A stretch of 64,000 nt of DNA from Roseovarius spongiae. GTDB taxonomy: Bacteria; Pseudomonadota; Alphaproteobacteria; Rhodobacterales; Rhodobacteraceae. Position 1 is the first letter of the stretch. The number at the start of each line of letters is the position of its first letter. The notes beneath the pieces are model-generated. The model had not been told where the DNA came from. It did not search any database and saw only the letters and a program-made list of their open reading frames with translations. Both the position numbers and the translations under genes were made by a program. Of this stretch, positions 27,611-37,334 are shown piece by piece. The DNA lies in assembly GCF_003651245.1 (NCBI RefSeq), contig NZ_RAPE01000003.1:124001-188000 (forward strand), read 5' to 3'.

Positions 27611-27646
27611 CTTCTTCTTGCCCCAGGTATCCTGGGGGTCCCCAGG
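27611..27646. terminator. CCCCAGG triplet hairpins and a dispersed element between convergent genes
   Basis: CCCCAGG-TAT-CCTGGGG-GT-CCCCAGG (27621-27646) gives two mutually exclusive 7-bp hairpins. It overlaps a copy of the A/G-type dispersed element on the minus strand (GGATACC..CAAGAAGAAG, 27611-27632). No long T-run follows. Lying between convergent ends (27598 and 27707), it probably ends transcription from one or both sides. Confidence 0.5.
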
Positions 27647-27706
27647 GCCTTCGCGGCCTGAACGCAAACCGGGCAGCGCGCGCCCTGCGCACCGCCAGGC
27701 CCAGGC

Positions 27707-28666
27707 TCAGCGCGCCGCGATCATCTCCGCCTGCTTGACGATGTTCTCGGCCTGCTTGATCGAGGCGATGTCCACGAGCCGTCCCTTGTAGGTCGTCGCG
27801 CCCTCGCCGCGGGCCTTGGCCTCTTCCATCGCTGCGAGGATCTCGCGCGCTTCGGTCACGGCCTCCTCGGTGGGGGTGAAGATCTCGTTCGCCAGCGCGA
27901 TCTGCTTGGGATGAATGGCCCATTTTCCCACCATGCCGAGCGTGGCCGACCGGCGCGCCTGCGCGCGGAACCCGTCGTCGTCCGAGAAATCCCCGAACGG
28001 GCCGTCCACCGGCAACAGCCCATGCGTGCGGCAGGCGGCGACGATGGCGGCCTGCGCCCAGTGCCACGGGTCCGACCAGTGCTTCGCGCCGTCGTGCAGC
28101 ATGTAGTAGTTTTCCTGCGTCCCGCCGATCCCGGTCGTGGCCATGCCCATCGAGGCGGCGAAATCAGCCGCTCCAAGGCTCATCGCCTGAAGCCGGGGCG
28201 AGGCGGCCGCGATCTCTTCGACATGGGCGATTCCGGCCGCGCTCTCGATGATGACCTCGAAGCTGATCGGCTTGGTGCGCCCGCGCGCCCGCTCGACCGC
28301 CGTGACCAGCGCGTCGACCGCGTAGATGTCGGCAGCGCAGCCCGCCTTGGGGATCATGATCTGGTCGAGCCGATCGCCCGCCTGTTCCAGCAGGTCCACC
28401 ACGTCGCGATACCACCAGCCGGAATCGAGGCCGTTGATCCGCACGCTGAGCACCTTGCTGCCCCAGTCGACGTCGTTGATCGCTTCAATTGTCTGGGCGC
28501 GCGCACGGTCCTTGTCGGTCGGCGAAACCGAATCTTCGAGGTCGATATTGACCACATCGGCGTCCGAGGCGGCCATCTTCTCGAACAGCTTCGCGTTCGA
28601 ACCGGGGCCAAAGAGCTGGCAGCGGTTAGGGCGGCTGGGGGCGGCGGGTTGCAGGCGGAAGCTCAT
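27707..28666 (-). CDS. mcl1: L-malyl-CoA / beta-methylmalyl-CoA lyase
   Basis: Mcl1 cleaves L-malyl-CoA and erythro-beta-methylmalyl-CoA to glyoxylate plus acetyl- or propionyl-CoA, a step of the ethylmalonyl-CoA pathway. The 319-residue product has the CitE-like TIM barrel with NIDLEDSVSPTDKDRAR (Mg ligand region), MIPKAG, FEVIIESAAGI and KWAIHPKQI. Length matches the Rhodobacter enzyme. The ATG at 28666 sits where the family begins (MSFRLQPAAPSRPNRCQLF); an in-frame ATG at 28753 lies in the divergent promoter region. Divergent MFS gene begins at 28846. Confidence 0.95.
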   Translation of the reverse strand: MSFRLQPAAPSRPNRCQLFGPGSNAKLFEKMAASDADVVNIDLEDSVSPTDKDRARAQTIEAINDVDWGSKVLSVRINGLDSGWWYRDVVDLLEQAGDRLDQIMIPKAGCAADIYAVDALVTAVERARGRTKPISFEVIIESAAGIAHVEEIAAASPRLQAMSLGAADFAASMGMATTGIGGTQENYYMLHDGAKHWSDPWHWAQAAIVAACRTHGLLPVDGPFGDFSDDDGFRAQARRSATLGMVGKWAIHPKQIALANEIFTPTEEAVTEAREILAAMEEAKARGEGATTYKGRLVDIASIKQAENIVKQAEMIAAR

Positions 28667-28845
28667 GTCGGGGCCTCTCATCAGGTTGCGTGTCGGAGAA
28701 TTCACCAGAAGGGCTAGGGGATTGCACCCCCGCGCGCAAGGCGCTTTCGCCAAATCGCCGCTCTCGCGCGCAGATCTTGCGCGTTCGCGACCTCCCGGTC
28801 GGAAACGGGCGCGCAGACCCGTACCGGGCGCGCCAAGGCTCGCTC

Positions 28846-30114
28846 ATGCGGCGCGCGTTGACGGATAACTGGGCCCTGTTCCTCGGGATGCTCCTGCTGA
28901 TGGTGGCCAACGGGCTGCTGGTCACGCTGCTGTCGATCCGTGGCGCGGGGCTCGGGTTCGATGCGCTGACCATTTCGCTGATGCAGGCCTGCTACCCTCT
29001 GGGCGCGCTGATCGGCACGCTCACGGTGCCGAGCCTGATCGAGAAGGTCGGCCATATCCGGGTCTTCTCGGCGCTGGCCTCGATGGTGTCGGTCGCGGCG
29101 ATCATCCACCTCCTGACCAGCGATCCCGTCAGCTGGAGCGCGATGCGGTTCCTCGCCGGAGTCTGCTTTCCCGGACTCTACGTGGTCACCGAAAGCTGGC
29201 TCAACGCCAAGACCAGCAACAACATCCGCGCGCAGGTGCTGTCGGTCTATTTCATCATCCAGACGGTCGGCCCCGCGCTCGGCACCGCGATGATCGCCAT
29301 TCCCGACCCGCGCGGCACGCTGATGTTCGGGATCGTGTCGGTGCTGATGTCGGTGGCGATCGTGCCGCTTCTGCTGTCGGGCAATCGCGCGCCGGATTAT
29401 TCCGCGCCCGACCGGATGACCGTGCGCCGTCTCTATCGCGTCTCGCCGATGGCGGTGACCGGCATCACCTTGATGTCGGTCGGTGTTTCGACCTGGTTCA
29501 TCGGCCTGCCGCTCTTGGCGCTGCAACAGGGCTTCAGCGCAGCGCAGGCGTCGGGCGCGCTGGTGGTCGCGATGATCGCCGCCGGCGTGGTGCAATATCC
29601 CGTGGGCTGGATATCGGACAATACCGACCGGCGTCACGTGGTGATCGGGCTCGCGCTCGTCTCGGTCTGCGCGGGGGTCTGGCTCACGCTCGATCCCGGG
29701 CCGGGGCGGCTCGTGCTCGGATTTGCGGTGATCGCGGCGGCGACGCTGCCGGTCTACTCGATCCTCACGGCGCATGCCAACGACCTGCTCGCCCCCGGGC
29801 AGGTCGTCCCGGCCAGCGGGACGATGGCCTTCCTGATGCAGTTTGGCCAGGTCTTCGGCATGCTGCTGGGACCGAACCTGATCGGCATGGCGAACGGGCG
29901 CGGGCTTCAACTCGCCATAGCGCTGATCGGCGGCGCGGTGGCCGCGATCGCCGTCGCGCGGCGCCTCAGCCGCAGCGCCCCCGAGACCACTGGCGCGGCT
30001 CTGCCGATGGGCCCAGCGAGCCTGTCGCAGCCAAGCGTGCTGCACGCCGAAGCCTCGCGCGCGGATGCGCAAGCCTCTGCCGAAGCGCGCCCGGAAGATT
30101 CACCCGCCACCTAG
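28846..30114 (+). CDS. MFS transporter (YcaD-like)
   Basis: A 422-residue permease with twelve helices. Features include ISLMQACYPLGALIGTL, the ESWLNAKTSNNIRAQVLSVY block typical of YcaD-type MFS proteins, and VQYPVGWISDNTDRRHVVIG in the middle loop. The C-terminal 50 residues are Ala/Ser/Pro-rich and soluble. The frame is open upstream, but the membrane domain starts at this ATG. It is divergent from mcl1; substrate unknown. Confidence 0.9.
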   Translation: MRRALTDNWALFLGMLLLMVANGLLVTLLSIRGAGLGFDALTISLMQACYPLGALIGTLTVPSLIEKVGHIRVFSALASMVSVAAIIHLLTSDPVSWSAMRFLAGVCFPGLYVVTESWLNAKTSNNIRAQVLSVYFIIQTVGPALGTAMIAIPDPRGTLMFGIVSVLMSVAIVPLLLSGNRAPDYSAPDRMTVRRLYRVSPMAVTGITLMSVGVSTWFIGLPLLALQQGFSAAQASGALVVAMIAAGVVQYPVGWISDNTDRRHVVIGLALVSVCAGVWLTLDPGPGRLVLGFAVIAAATLPVYSILTAHANDLLAPGQVVPASGTMAFLMQFGQVFGMLLGPNLIGMANGRGLQLAIALIGGAVAAIAVARRLSRSAPETTGAALPMGPASLSQPSVLHAEASRADAQASAEARPEDSPAT

Positions 30115-30231
30115 AATTTTCATCGAATATTCTTGCGCGCTCTTCCTTATCCTCTTCGGATTCGACAGGACTTCGCATAGAAGACCTTGCAAACTTGCCA
30201 AAACGTTGATTCCCGCCAAGGACTCCCGGAA

Positions 30232-31233
30232 ATGATCGAAACCCCCTACCTGCTTTTCCTGGGCGACGCGCCCGACATGCTCGCCGCGAAGGTGGCCATC
30301 GGCATCCGCGATTGGCGGCCCGATCACGCCGTCGGACAGTTGCGGCTTGCCGGCTGCGGAGCCGATCTCGGGCTTGCCGAGATGGACCTGCGCGCAGGGC
30401 GCGAGGCGGGAGCGAAAACGCTGGTCATCGGCGTCGCCAACCGCGGCGGCGTCATCAGCGCCGCCTGGAAGGACGTGCTGATCGAGGCGCTCGGGATGGG
30501 CTACGACATCGCCTCGGGGCTGCACAACCTCCTGCGCGACGAACCCGAACTCGTCGCGGCCGCGAATGAACATGGCCGGGCGCTGCATGACGTGCGGGTG
30601 CCGTCGGTGCAATACCCCATCGCCAACGGCGTAAAGCGCACGGGCAAGCGATGCCTTGCCGTCGGCACCGACTGTTCGGTCGGCAAGATGTATACCGCCA
30701 TGGCGATGGAGCGCGACATGGTTGCGCGCGGCATGAAGGCCACCTTCCGCGCCACCGGGCAGACCGGCATCCTCATTACCGGCGGCGGCGTGCCGCTTGA
30801 CGCGGTGATCGCGGATTTCATGGCCGGTTCAATCGAATACCTGTCGCCGGACAATGACGCCGATCATTGGGACTTGATCGAGGGGCAGGGCAGTCTCTTT
30901 CACGTCTCCTACTCGGGCGTCACGATGGCGCTGATCCATGGCGGTCAGCCCGACGCGCTGATTCTCTGCCATGAACCGACGCGCGCCCACATGCGCGGCC
31001 TGCCGGACTACACGCCGCCCTCGCTGGAGACGCTGCGCGACACCGCTCTGCCGCTTGCGCAGGTGGCCAACCCCGCCTGCAAGGTGGTCGGCATATCCGT
31101 CAACACGCAACACATGGATGAGGCGGACGCGCGCGACTACCTCGAGAAGACATCGAAACGGATGGACCTGCCGGCGACGGACCCTTATCGGTTCGGATCA
31201 AAGCCGCTGGTGGACGCGCTCGCGGCGATGTGA
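30232..31233 (+). CDS. dgcN: DUF1611 protein, D-glutamate N-acetyltransferase DgcN
   Basis: DgcN acetylates D-glutamate to N-acetyl-D-glutamate, the first step of a marine D-glutamate route. The 333-residue DUF1611 protein has the P-loop-like GTDCSVGKM (145-153) and FRATGQTGILITGGGVPLDA. The partner racemase dgcA follows after 46 nt, then a D-amino-acid aminotransferase-like gene, so gene order supports the assignment. The start at 30232 has CCCGGAA just upstream. Function is from family knowledge, not shown here. Confidence 0.85.
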   Translation: MIETPYLLFLGDAPDMLAAKVAIGIRDWRPDHAVGQLRLAGCGADLGLAEMDLRAGREAGAKTLVIGVANRGGVISAAWKDVLIEALGMGYDIASGLHNLLRDEPELVAAANEHGRALHDVRVPSVQYPIANGVKRTGKRCLAVGTDCSVGKMYTAMAMERDMVARGMKATFRATGQTGILITGGGVPLDAVIADFMAGSIEYLSPDNDADHWDLIEGQGSLFHVSYSGVTMALIHGGQPDALILCHEPTRAHMRGLPDYTPPSLETLRDTALPLAQVANPACKVVGISVNTQHMDEADARDYLEKTSKRMDLPATDPYRFGSKPLVDALAAM

Positions 31234-31248
31234 GGACGCCTCCAACGG

Positions 31249-31271
31249 GGATATTTGGAGCAAGAAGAAGG
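31249..31271 (+). repeat. Dispersed intergenic element, GATATTT type, holding the dgcA ribosome site
   Basis: GGATATTTGGAGCAAG followed by AAGAAGG. It agrees with the folD copy (34443-34465) at 17 of 23 positions. It ends 8 nt before the GTG start of dgcA, so its A/G-rich 3' end can act as the ribosome-binding site. Confidence 0.6.
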
Positions 31272-31279
31272 ACGGGCGC

Positions 31280-32245
31280 GTGAAGATCGAGATCACGAAG
31301 GATACGTTCGCGCTGGCGCAGGTCTTCACGATCTCGCGCGGGTCGCGCACGCAGGCCGAGGTGCTGACCGTGCGCGTCACCGACGGCGCCCATGTCGGCC
31401 GGGGCGAATGCGTGCCCTACGCGCGCTATGGCGAAACGCTTGAGAGCGTAACCGCGCAGATCGAAAGCGTCGCGCTGCCGGTGGATCGCGCGACGTTGCA
31501 GGCGGCGCTGCCCGCCGGGGCGGCGCGTAATGCGCTCGACTGCGCGCTCTCGGATCTCGAGGCCAAGCGCAGCGGCAAACGCGCCTGGGAGCTTGCCGGA
31601 CTGCCGGCGCCACACCCCGAAATCACCGCCTACACCCTGTCGCTCGACACGCCCGAGGCGATGCAGGCGCAAGCCGCCAGAAACGCGCATCGCCCCCTGC
31701 TCAAGATCAAGCTCGGCACACCCGACGACATGCCCCGGCTCGAGGCGGTGCGCGCCGGGGCGCCTGACGCGCGCATCATCGTGGACGCGAACGAAGGCTG
31801 GTCGGCCGAGGTCTACGCCGACCTCGCGCCGCATCTTCTGCGCCTCGGCGTCGCTCTGGTGGAACAGCCGCTGCCCGCCGCCGATGACGACGCGCTGATC
31901 GGCATGGACCGCCCGGTGCCCGTCTGCGCTGATGAGAGCTGCCACGACCGCGCCAGCCTGCCCGCGCTCAGGGGAAAGTACGACGTGGTCAACATCAAGC
32001 TCGACAAGACCGGCGGGCTGACCGAGGCGCTGGAACTGCGCGCTGCGGCCCTTGCCGAAGGCTATGACGTGATGGTGGGCTGCATGATCGGCTCCTCGCT
32101 CGCGATGGCGCCCGCGACGCTGGTGGCGCAAGGCGCGCTGGTGACCGACCTTGACGGCCCGCTCCTGCTGGCCGAGGACCGTGACACGCCGCTGAAATTC
32201 GACGACAAGGGCGTGCACCCGCCCGATTCCGCGCTCTGGGGCTGA
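31280..32245 (+). CDS. dgcA: N-acetyl-D-glutamate racemase DgcA (enolase superfamily)
   Basis: An enolase-superfamily enzyme of 321 residues related to dipeptide epimerases. The catalytic lysines are K142/K144 (LLKIKLG) and K240/K243 (NIKLDKTGG); metal ligands are D169 (IIVDANEGW), E195 (VEQPL) and D218 (ADES). In the Dgc pathway it converts N-acetyl-D-Glu to N-acetyl-L-Glu. The start is GTG with GAAGAAGGA 8 nt upstream; the reading frame is open further up but overlaps dgcN. Adjacent dgcN strongly favours DgcA over a general dipeptide epimerase. Confidence 0.86.
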   Translation: MKIEITKDTFALAQVFTISRGSRTQAEVLTVRVTDGAHVGRGECVPYARYGETLESVTAQIESVALPVDRATLQAALPAGAARNALDCALSDLEAKRSGKRAWELAGLPAPHPEITAYTLSLDTPEAMQAQAARNAHRPLLKIKLGTPDDMPRLEAVRAGAPDARIIVDANEGWSAEVYADLAPHLLRLGVALVEQPLPAADDDALIGMDRPVPVCADESCHDRASLPALRGKYDVVNIKLDKTGGLTEALELRAAALAEGYDVMVGCMIGSSLAMAPATLVAQGALVTDLDGPLLLAEDRDTPLKFDDKGVHPPDSALWG

Positions 32246-32257
32246 GGAGAAGCTGAC

Positions 32258-33121
32258 ATGACCCGCACCGTTTACGTGAATGGCGCCTACCTCCCCGAGA
32301 CCGAGGCCGTGGTCTCGGTCTTCGATCGCGGCTTCCTCATGGCTGACGCGGTTTACGAGGTCACCAGCGTGCTGGGCGGCAGGTTGATCGATTTCGCAGG
32401 CCACTGTGCGCGGCTCGAACGCTCGCTGGCCGAACTGGACATGCGCAAACCCGCCTGTTTCGACGCGCTGCTCGACATTCACCGCGAACTTGTCGCGCGC
32501 AACGGCCTGGAGGACGGGCTGATCTATCTCCAGGTGACGCGCGGCAGCCCCGGCGACCGCGATTTCGTCTTTCCCGACCCGGATGCAACCGAGCCGACCG
32601 TCGTGCTCTTCACCCAGTCCAAGCCCGGCCTCGCCGACTCGGCGCAGGCCAAAACGGGCCTGAAGGTGATTTCGGTCGAGGATATCCGCTGGGGCCGGCG
32701 CGACATCAAGACGGTTCAGCTACTCTATCCGTCGATGGGCAAGATGATGGCGAAGAAGGCCGGCGCCGACGACGCCTGGCTGGTCGAGGACGGGTGCGTG
32801 ACCGAAGGCACGTCCAACAACGCCTACATCGTCCTGAACGGGCGCATCGTCACCCGCGCGCTCGGCGCCGACATCCTGCACGGGATCACCCGCGCCGCCG
32901 TGCTGCGGTTCGCCCGCGAGGCGCAGATGGAGGTCGAGGAGCGCAGCTTCACCATCGCCGAAGCGCAGGGCGCGGACGAGGCCTTCGTCACCTCGGCAAG
33001 CGCCTTCGTCATGCCGGTGGTCGAGATCGACGGCGTGACGCTGGGCGACGGCGCGCCCGGCCCCGTCGCCCGTCGCCTGCGCGAGATCTACATCGACGAA
33101 AGCCTGAAAACGGCGGTCTGA
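32258..33121 (+). CDS. D-amino-acid aminotransferase-like PLP enzyme
   Basis: A 287-residue fold-type IV aminotransferase. The PLP lysine is K151 (GRRDIKTVQLLYP), with E183 (VTEGTSNNAYIV) at the cofactor pyridine. The N-terminal FDRGFLMADAVYEV is typical of D-alanine transaminases, and length matches. It begins 12 nt after dgcA, so it is probably co-transcribed and could interconvert D-amino acids and D-Glu, feeding the DgcN/DgcA route. Branched-chain or aminodeoxychorismate activity is less likely but not excluded. Confidence 0.9.
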   Translation: MTRTVYVNGAYLPETEAVVSVFDRGFLMADAVYEVTSVLGGRLIDFAGHCARLERSLAELDMRKPACFDALLDIHRELVARNGLEDGLIYLQVTRGSPGDRDFVFPDPDATEPTVVLFTQSKPGLADSAQAKTGLKVISVEDIRWGRRDIKTVQLLYPSMGKMMAKKAGADDAWLVEDGCVTEGTSNNAYIVLNGRIVTRALGADILHGITRAAVLRFAREAQMEVEERSFTIAEAQGADEAFVTSASAFVMPVVEIDGVTLGDGAPGPVARRLREIYIDESLKTAV

Positions 33122-33122
33122 C

Positions 33123-33437
33123 TCAGCCCTTGTCGCCCACGTTCTCGTTGAACGCGGTCTGGAACGCCGCCTGCTTCTCCGCGCTCGCCTCGGTCTGGTG
33201 GTTGGCCTTCCACTCGTCCATCGTCATGCCGTAGAAGATCTCGCGCGCCTCTTCCTTGCCCATCTCGATGCCGCGCGCGTTCGCCGCTTCCTGGTACCAG
33301 CGGCTCAGGCAGTTGCGGCAGAACCCGGCAAGGTTCATCATGTCGATGTTCTGCACATCCGTGCGCTTTTCCATCAGGTGTTCGCGCAGCGCGCGAAAGG
33401 CGGCCGCCTCGAGTTCGGTTCGTGTCTGCTCGTCCAT
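33123..33437 (-). CDS. DUF1244 protein
   Basis: A 104-residue cytoplasmic protein with the family core ALREHLMEKRTDVQNIDMMN, FCRNCLSRWYQEAA and EEAREIFYGM. The paired cysteines in FCRNCLSRW may bind metal. Function unknown. Start MDEQTRTELEAAAF is where the family begins (33437), and AGGAGAGCGCAG precedes it. Convergent with the aminotransferase gene, 1-nt gap. Confidence 0.9.
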   Translation of the reverse strand: MDEQTRTELEAAAFRALREHLMEKRTDVQNIDMMNLAGFCRNCLSRWYQEAANARGIEMGKEEAREIFYGMTMDEWKANHQTEASAEKQAAFQTAFNENVGDKG

Positions 33438-33542
33438 CTGCGCTCTCCTCGAATTGCACTGCATTCAAGGCGCAAGATAACACCCCGCCCCCTGGGTTTT
33501 AAGCCCGTCGCCCCGCACGCGCCCCCGATCGCTGCGCACCTG

Positions 33543-34433
33543 TCAGGCGGTGAGCCCCTCGGGCTCGGGCAGGCCGTTCGCACGCGCGCAGGCGGTCAGG
33601 GTGTTGGCCAACAGGCAGGCGATGGTCATCGGCCCAACGCCGCCCGGCACCGGCGTGATCGCGCCCGCGACCTCGCTCGCGCTGCCGAAATCGACATCGC
33701 CGACGAGCTTGTTCTTGCCGTCCCGCTCGATCCGGTTGATGCCCACGTCGATCACCGTCGCGCCGGGCTTGATCCAGTCGCCGGGCACCATTTCGGGGCG
33801 GCCCACGGCGGCGACGACGATGTCCGCGCGGCGCACGACCTCTTCGATGTCCTTGGTGCGGCTGTGCGCGATGGTCACGGTGCAGCTGTCGCCCAGCAGA
33901 AGCTGCGCCATCGGCTTGCCCACGATGTTGGAGCGCCCGATCACCACCGCGTCCTTGCCCGACAGGCTCCCGTGATGGTCGCGCAGCATCATCAGGCAGC
34001 CAAGCGGCGTGCAGGGCACCATGCTTTTCTGCCCGGTGCTGAGCAGGCCCACGTTCGAGATGTGGAACCCGTCCACATCCTTGGCCGGGCTGATGGAGTT
34101 GATGACCAGGTCTTCGTCGATATGATCCGGCAGCGGCAACTGCACCAGGATGCCGTGGATCTCGGGGTCGTCGTTCAACTGATCGACCAGTGCGAGCAGA
34201 TCGGCCTCGGAGGTGTCGGCGTCGAGCTTGTGCTCGACCGATTTCATGCCGACCTCGACGGTCTGCTTGCCCTTGGAGCGCACGTAGACCTGGCTCGCCG
34301 GGTCCTCGCCCACCAGCACCACGGCGAGACCGGGGGTGACGCCGTGCTCTTCCTTGAGGCGCGTCACGTGCTGCGCGACCTTCTCGCGCACGCGCGCCGC
34401 GAAGGCCTTGCCGTCAATTATCGTCGCACTCAT
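33543..34433 (-). CDS. folD: Bifunctional methylene-THF dehydrogenase / methenyl-THF cyclohydrolase
   Basis: FolD interconverts 5,10-methylene-THF, methenyl-THF and 10-formyl-THF using NADP. The 296-residue product has [14 protein letters not shown] (catalytic Lys region), [11 protein letters not shown], the Rossmann motif [18 protein letters not shown], and the family end [18 protein letters not shown]. With fhs upstream (120-nt gap, same strand) it forms a formate-to-methylene-THF pathway. A dispersed element ends 9 nt before its ATG and contributes TGAAAGGG as ribosome site. Confidence 0.97.
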   Translation of the reverse strand: MSATIIDGKAFAARVREKVAQHVTRLKEEHGVTPGLAVVLVGEDPASQVYVRSKGKQTVEVGMKSVEHKLDADTSEADLLALVDQLNDDPEIHGILVQLPLPDHIDEDLVINSISPAKDVDGFHISNVGLLSTGQKSMVPCTPLGCLMMLRDHHGSLSGKDAVVIGRSNIVGKPMAQLLLGDSCTVTIAHSRTKDIEEVVRRADIVVAAVGRPEMVPGDWIKPGATVIDVGINRIERDGKNKLVGDVDFGSASEVAGAITPVPGGVGPMTIACLLANTLTACARANGLPEPEGLTA

Positions 34434-34442
34434 GCCCTGGCC

Positions 34443-34465
34443 CTTTCATCTTTCTGCAAATACTC
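34443..34465 (-). repeat. Dispersed intergenic element, GAGTATTTGCAGAA type, holding the folD ribosome site
   Basis: On the minus strand it starts GAGTATTTGCAGAAAG and ends ATGAAAG, preceded by GGATT. Same 23-nt length and ends (GAGTATTT, TGAAAG) as the GAACATT-type copies. It lies 9 nt before the folD ATG. Confidence 0.65.
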
Positions 34466-34552
34466 AATCCGTGCGCCGCGGCAGGCGGGGCGGCGAGGGG
34501 AACCCCGCCCTGTGAACCACGCGCCGGACGGGGGCGCAAGCCGCCGCGCCCG

Positions 34553-36229
34553 TCAGGACAGGCCTTCGATCTCGCCCGCGTCATTGAGCCGGATGTTCTC
34601 GGCCGACGGCACGCTCGGCAGGCCGGGCATGGTCATGACCTCGCCGCAGATCACCACGACGAACCCGGCGCCGGCGCTCAGCCGCACTTCGCGCACCGGC
34701 ACGCCGAAACCGGTGGGCGCGCCCCGGCGGGTGGGATCGGTGGTGAAGCTGTATTGCGTCTTGGCCATGCAGATCGGCAGGTTGCCGTAACCGCCGGCCT
34801 CCCATTCCTTCAACTGGGTGCGGATTTTCTGATCTGCCAGCACCTCGTCGGCGCGGTAAATGCGCTTGGCGATGGTTTCGATCTTCTCGAAGAGCGGCAT
34901 GTCGTCGGGATAGATCGGCGAGAAGTTGGCCGAATCGCCATCCGCGACCTCGGCCACGCGGGTCGCGAGATCGACCGCCCCTTCCGAGCCAAGTTCCCAG
35001 TGCCGCGACACGATCGCCTCGGATCCCAGTTCGCGGACATAGGCCTTGACCGCCTCCACCTCGGCATCCGTGTCGTGGACGAAATGGTTGATCGCGACGA
35101 CCACCGGCACGCCGAAACCCTTCATGTTCTCGATATGTCGGCCGAGGTTGGGGCAGCCCTTCCGGACCGCCTCCACGTTCTCGGGGCCAAGGTCGGCCTT
35201 GGCGACGCCGCCGTTCATCTTCATCGCGCGCACGGTGGCGACGACCACGATCACCGACGGGGCGAGCCCGGCCTTGCGGCACTTGATGTTCATGAATTTC
35301 TCGGCGCCGAGGTCGGCCCCGAATCCGGCCTCCGTCACCACGTAATCCGACAGTTTCAGCGCCGTGGAGGTCGCCATCACCGAGTTGCAGCCATGCGCGA
35401 TGTTGGCGAAGGGGCCGCCATGCACGAAGGCCGGGTTGTTTTCCAGCGTCTGCACCAGGTTCGGCTGCATCGCATCCTTCAGCAGCACGGTCATCGCGCC
35501 ATCGGCCTTGATGTCGCGGGCGAACACCGGGGATTTGTCGCGGCGATAGGCCACGATCATGTCGCCGAGACGCCGTTGCAGATCCTTCAGATCCGTCGCG
35601 AGGCACAGGATCGCCATGACCTCGGAGGCGACGGTGATGTCATACCCGGTTTCGCGCGGGAACCCGTTGGACACGCCGCCCAGCGACGCGGTGATCTGGC
35701 GCAGCGCGCGGTCGTTCATGTCCACCACGCGGCGCCACACCACGCGGCGGATATCGATCTCGAGCTCGTTGCCCCAGTAGATATGGTTGTCGATCATCGC
35801 CGCGAGCAGCGAATGCGCGCTCGTGATCGCGTGGAAATCGCCGGTAAAATGCAGGTTCATGTCTTCCATCGGGACGACCTGCGCGTAACCGCCGCCCGCG
35901 GCCCCGCCCTTCATCCCGAAGTTCGGCCCCAACGAAGCCTCGCGGATGCAGACCATCGCCTTCTTGCCGATCCGGTTCAGACCGTCGCCAAGACCCACGG
36001 TCGTGGTCGTCTTGCCTTCGCCCGCCGGGGTCGGGTTGATCGCGGTCACGAGGATCAGTTTGCCGTCCTTGTTGCCTTGGACCGAGTTGATGTAATCCTG
36101 ACTCACCTTGGCCTTGTCATGACCGTAGGGCAGAAGGTGCTCGTGCGGGATGCCCAGCTTGTCGCCGATTTCCTGGATCGGTTTCTTCTTAGCTTCGCGC
36201 GCGATTTCGATGTCGGATTTATAACCCAT
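34553..36229 (-). CDS. fhs: Formate-tetrahydrofolate ligase
   Basis: Fhs makes 10-formyl-THF from formate, THF and ATP. The 558-residue product has the ATP-binding [15 protein letters not shown] (about 67-81), then [25 protein letters not shown] and [15 protein letters not shown] near the C terminus, full family length. The start is [18 protein letters not shown] with GGGGAGAGGGAATTC before it. It is transcribed toward folD. With fghA (formate) and gcvTHP elsewhere in the window it fits a one-carbon network. Confidence 0.97.
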   Translation of the reverse strand: MGYKSDIEIAREAKKKPIQEIGDKLGIPHEHLLPYGHDKAKVSQDYINSVQGNKDGKLILVTAINPTPAGEGKTTTTVGLGDGLNRIGKKAMVCIREASLGPNFGMKGGAAGGGYAQVVPMEDMNLHFTGDFHAITSAHSLLAAMIDNHIYWGNELEIDIRRVVWRRVVDMNDRALRQITASLGGVSNGFPRETGYDITVASEVMAILCLATDLKDLQRRLGDMIVAYRRDKSPVFARDIKADGAMTVLLKDAMQPNLVQTLENNPAFVHGGPFANIAHGCNSVMATSTALKLSDYVVTEAGFGADLGAEKFMNIKCRKAGLAPSVIVVVATVRAMKMNGGVAKADLGPENVEAVRKGCPNLGRHIENMKGFGVPVVVAINHFVHDTDAEVEAVKAYVRELGSEAIVSRHWELGSEGAVDLATRVAEVADGDSANFSPIYPDDMPLFEKIETIAKRIYRADEVLADQKIRTQLKEWEAGGYGNLPICMAKTQYSFTTDPTRRGAPTGFGVPVREVRLSAGAGFVVVICGEVMTMPGLPSVPSAENIRLNDAGEIEGLS

Positions 36230-36538
36230 GAATTCCCTCTCCCCGAGATGCCGGTCACGATTTCACTCACTTGGTCTTATCGGGTTCGGCAGAACAAACG
36301 GCAAGTGAATCCGACATTTTCCGCCCGTGTTGCGGCGTGCGGCGCTTTGTCGAATTCAGGTGGCCACCCCAGTCGCGAAACCGTGAAGCGCGCTCGGCGG
36401 CGTTATCCTGGAAAGCCCGGAACCTGTGGTCGGGGGGTTCGGTTGAATCGGCATCACGCGGCGCGCGCCCGGTGACGCCCGCAAGGGTGCACAAGCCGCA
36501 GAGCGCGACGGCCGACTCGATTGATAAGGGAGAATACC
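36230..36538. other. 309-bp divergent promoter region of fhs and the EF-hand gene
   Basis: The fhs ribosome site lies at the left end and the EF-hand gene's AAGGGAGAA at the right end (36526-36534). No gene is seen between. TTGTCGAATTC near 36350 and TTGATAAGGG near 36520 are weak promoter-like words; I cannot assign a start site. Confidence 0.5.
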
Positions 36539-37321
36539 ATGAGACGCATTTTCACCGCGATCCTGACCACCACGGCGCTGACCGCCACGACGGCCCTGGC
36601 CGCCGAGGGCGACATGCAGGGCATCTGCAACAACGCCTTCTACCACGGCGACCAGGACGGCGATGGCCGGCTTTCGCAGGCCGAGATCGAAAAGACCCGC
36701 GACGCCGAGTTCGCCAACCTCGACCTGAACGAGGACGGCTCGATCGACCGCGAGGAATTCGCGACCTGCATGGCGAGCCAGCGCAAGGCGGCCAACCAGG
36801 CGGTCGCGGACGGAGAGGATGACATGTCCGCCAAATGGGAGGACGTGGCTCGCGAAGGCCAGACCGAGATGACGCGCGAGGACTATGCCGCCTGGGCGCA
36901 GGAGGTCTGGGACAGGGGCGGCAGCGACAAGGCCGACGGCGCCGCCGCCGAGGATGAGGCCGAGGGCGGCCCGAGCGCGCATGAGCGTTTCGCGCAGGCG
37001 GCGGTGAACCGCTTCCAGGCGACCGACACCGATGGCGACGGCGTCCTCTCGCAGGAGGAGTTCGAGACGCCCGCGCGCAAGGAAGAGTTCGATCCCAAGG
37101 GCCTCGACGCGCAGTTCCAGGAAATGGATGCGGACAATTCGGGCGCGGTCTCGCCGATGGAGTACAGCGGCGCCGCGGCCTGGAGCACGAGCGCGATGGG
37201 CGCGGACACGGATGGCGGCGAAACCGGCACGAGCACCGGTAACACGGCGTCCCAAACGGATGACGAAGCGGCCGCGAACGGCGGAATCCCGGTCATCCGC
37301 TACTATATCCTGACCTACTGA
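36539..37321 (+). CDS. Exported EF-hand calcium-binding protein
   Basis: A 260-residue protein with a signal peptide (MRRIFTAILTTTALTATT...LAA, about 21 residues) and four EF-hand loops: DQDGDGRLSQAE (about 38), DLNEDGSIDREE (about 62), DTDGDGVLSQEE (about 163) and DADNSGAVSPME (about 193). The middle is charged and Ala-rich; the end (IPVIRYYILTY) is hydrophobic. Likely periplasmic calcium binding. The ATG at 36539 has AAGGGAGAA 5 nt upstream, better than an in-frame ATG at 36521. Role unknown. Confidence 0.9.
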   Translation: MRRIFTAILTTTALTATTALAAEGDMQGICNNAFYHGDQDGDGRLSQAEIEKTRDAEFANLDLNEDGSIDREEFATCMASQRKAANQAVADGEDDMSAKWEDVAREGQTEMTREDYAAWAQEVWDRGGSDKADGAAAEDEAEGGPSAHERFAQAAVNRFQATDTDGDGVLSQEEFETPARKEEFDPKGLDAQFQEMDADNSGAVSPMEYSGAAAWSTSAMGADTDGGETGTSTGNTASQTDDEAAANGGIPVIRYYILTY

Positions 37322-37334
37322 TCCATCACCGGCG

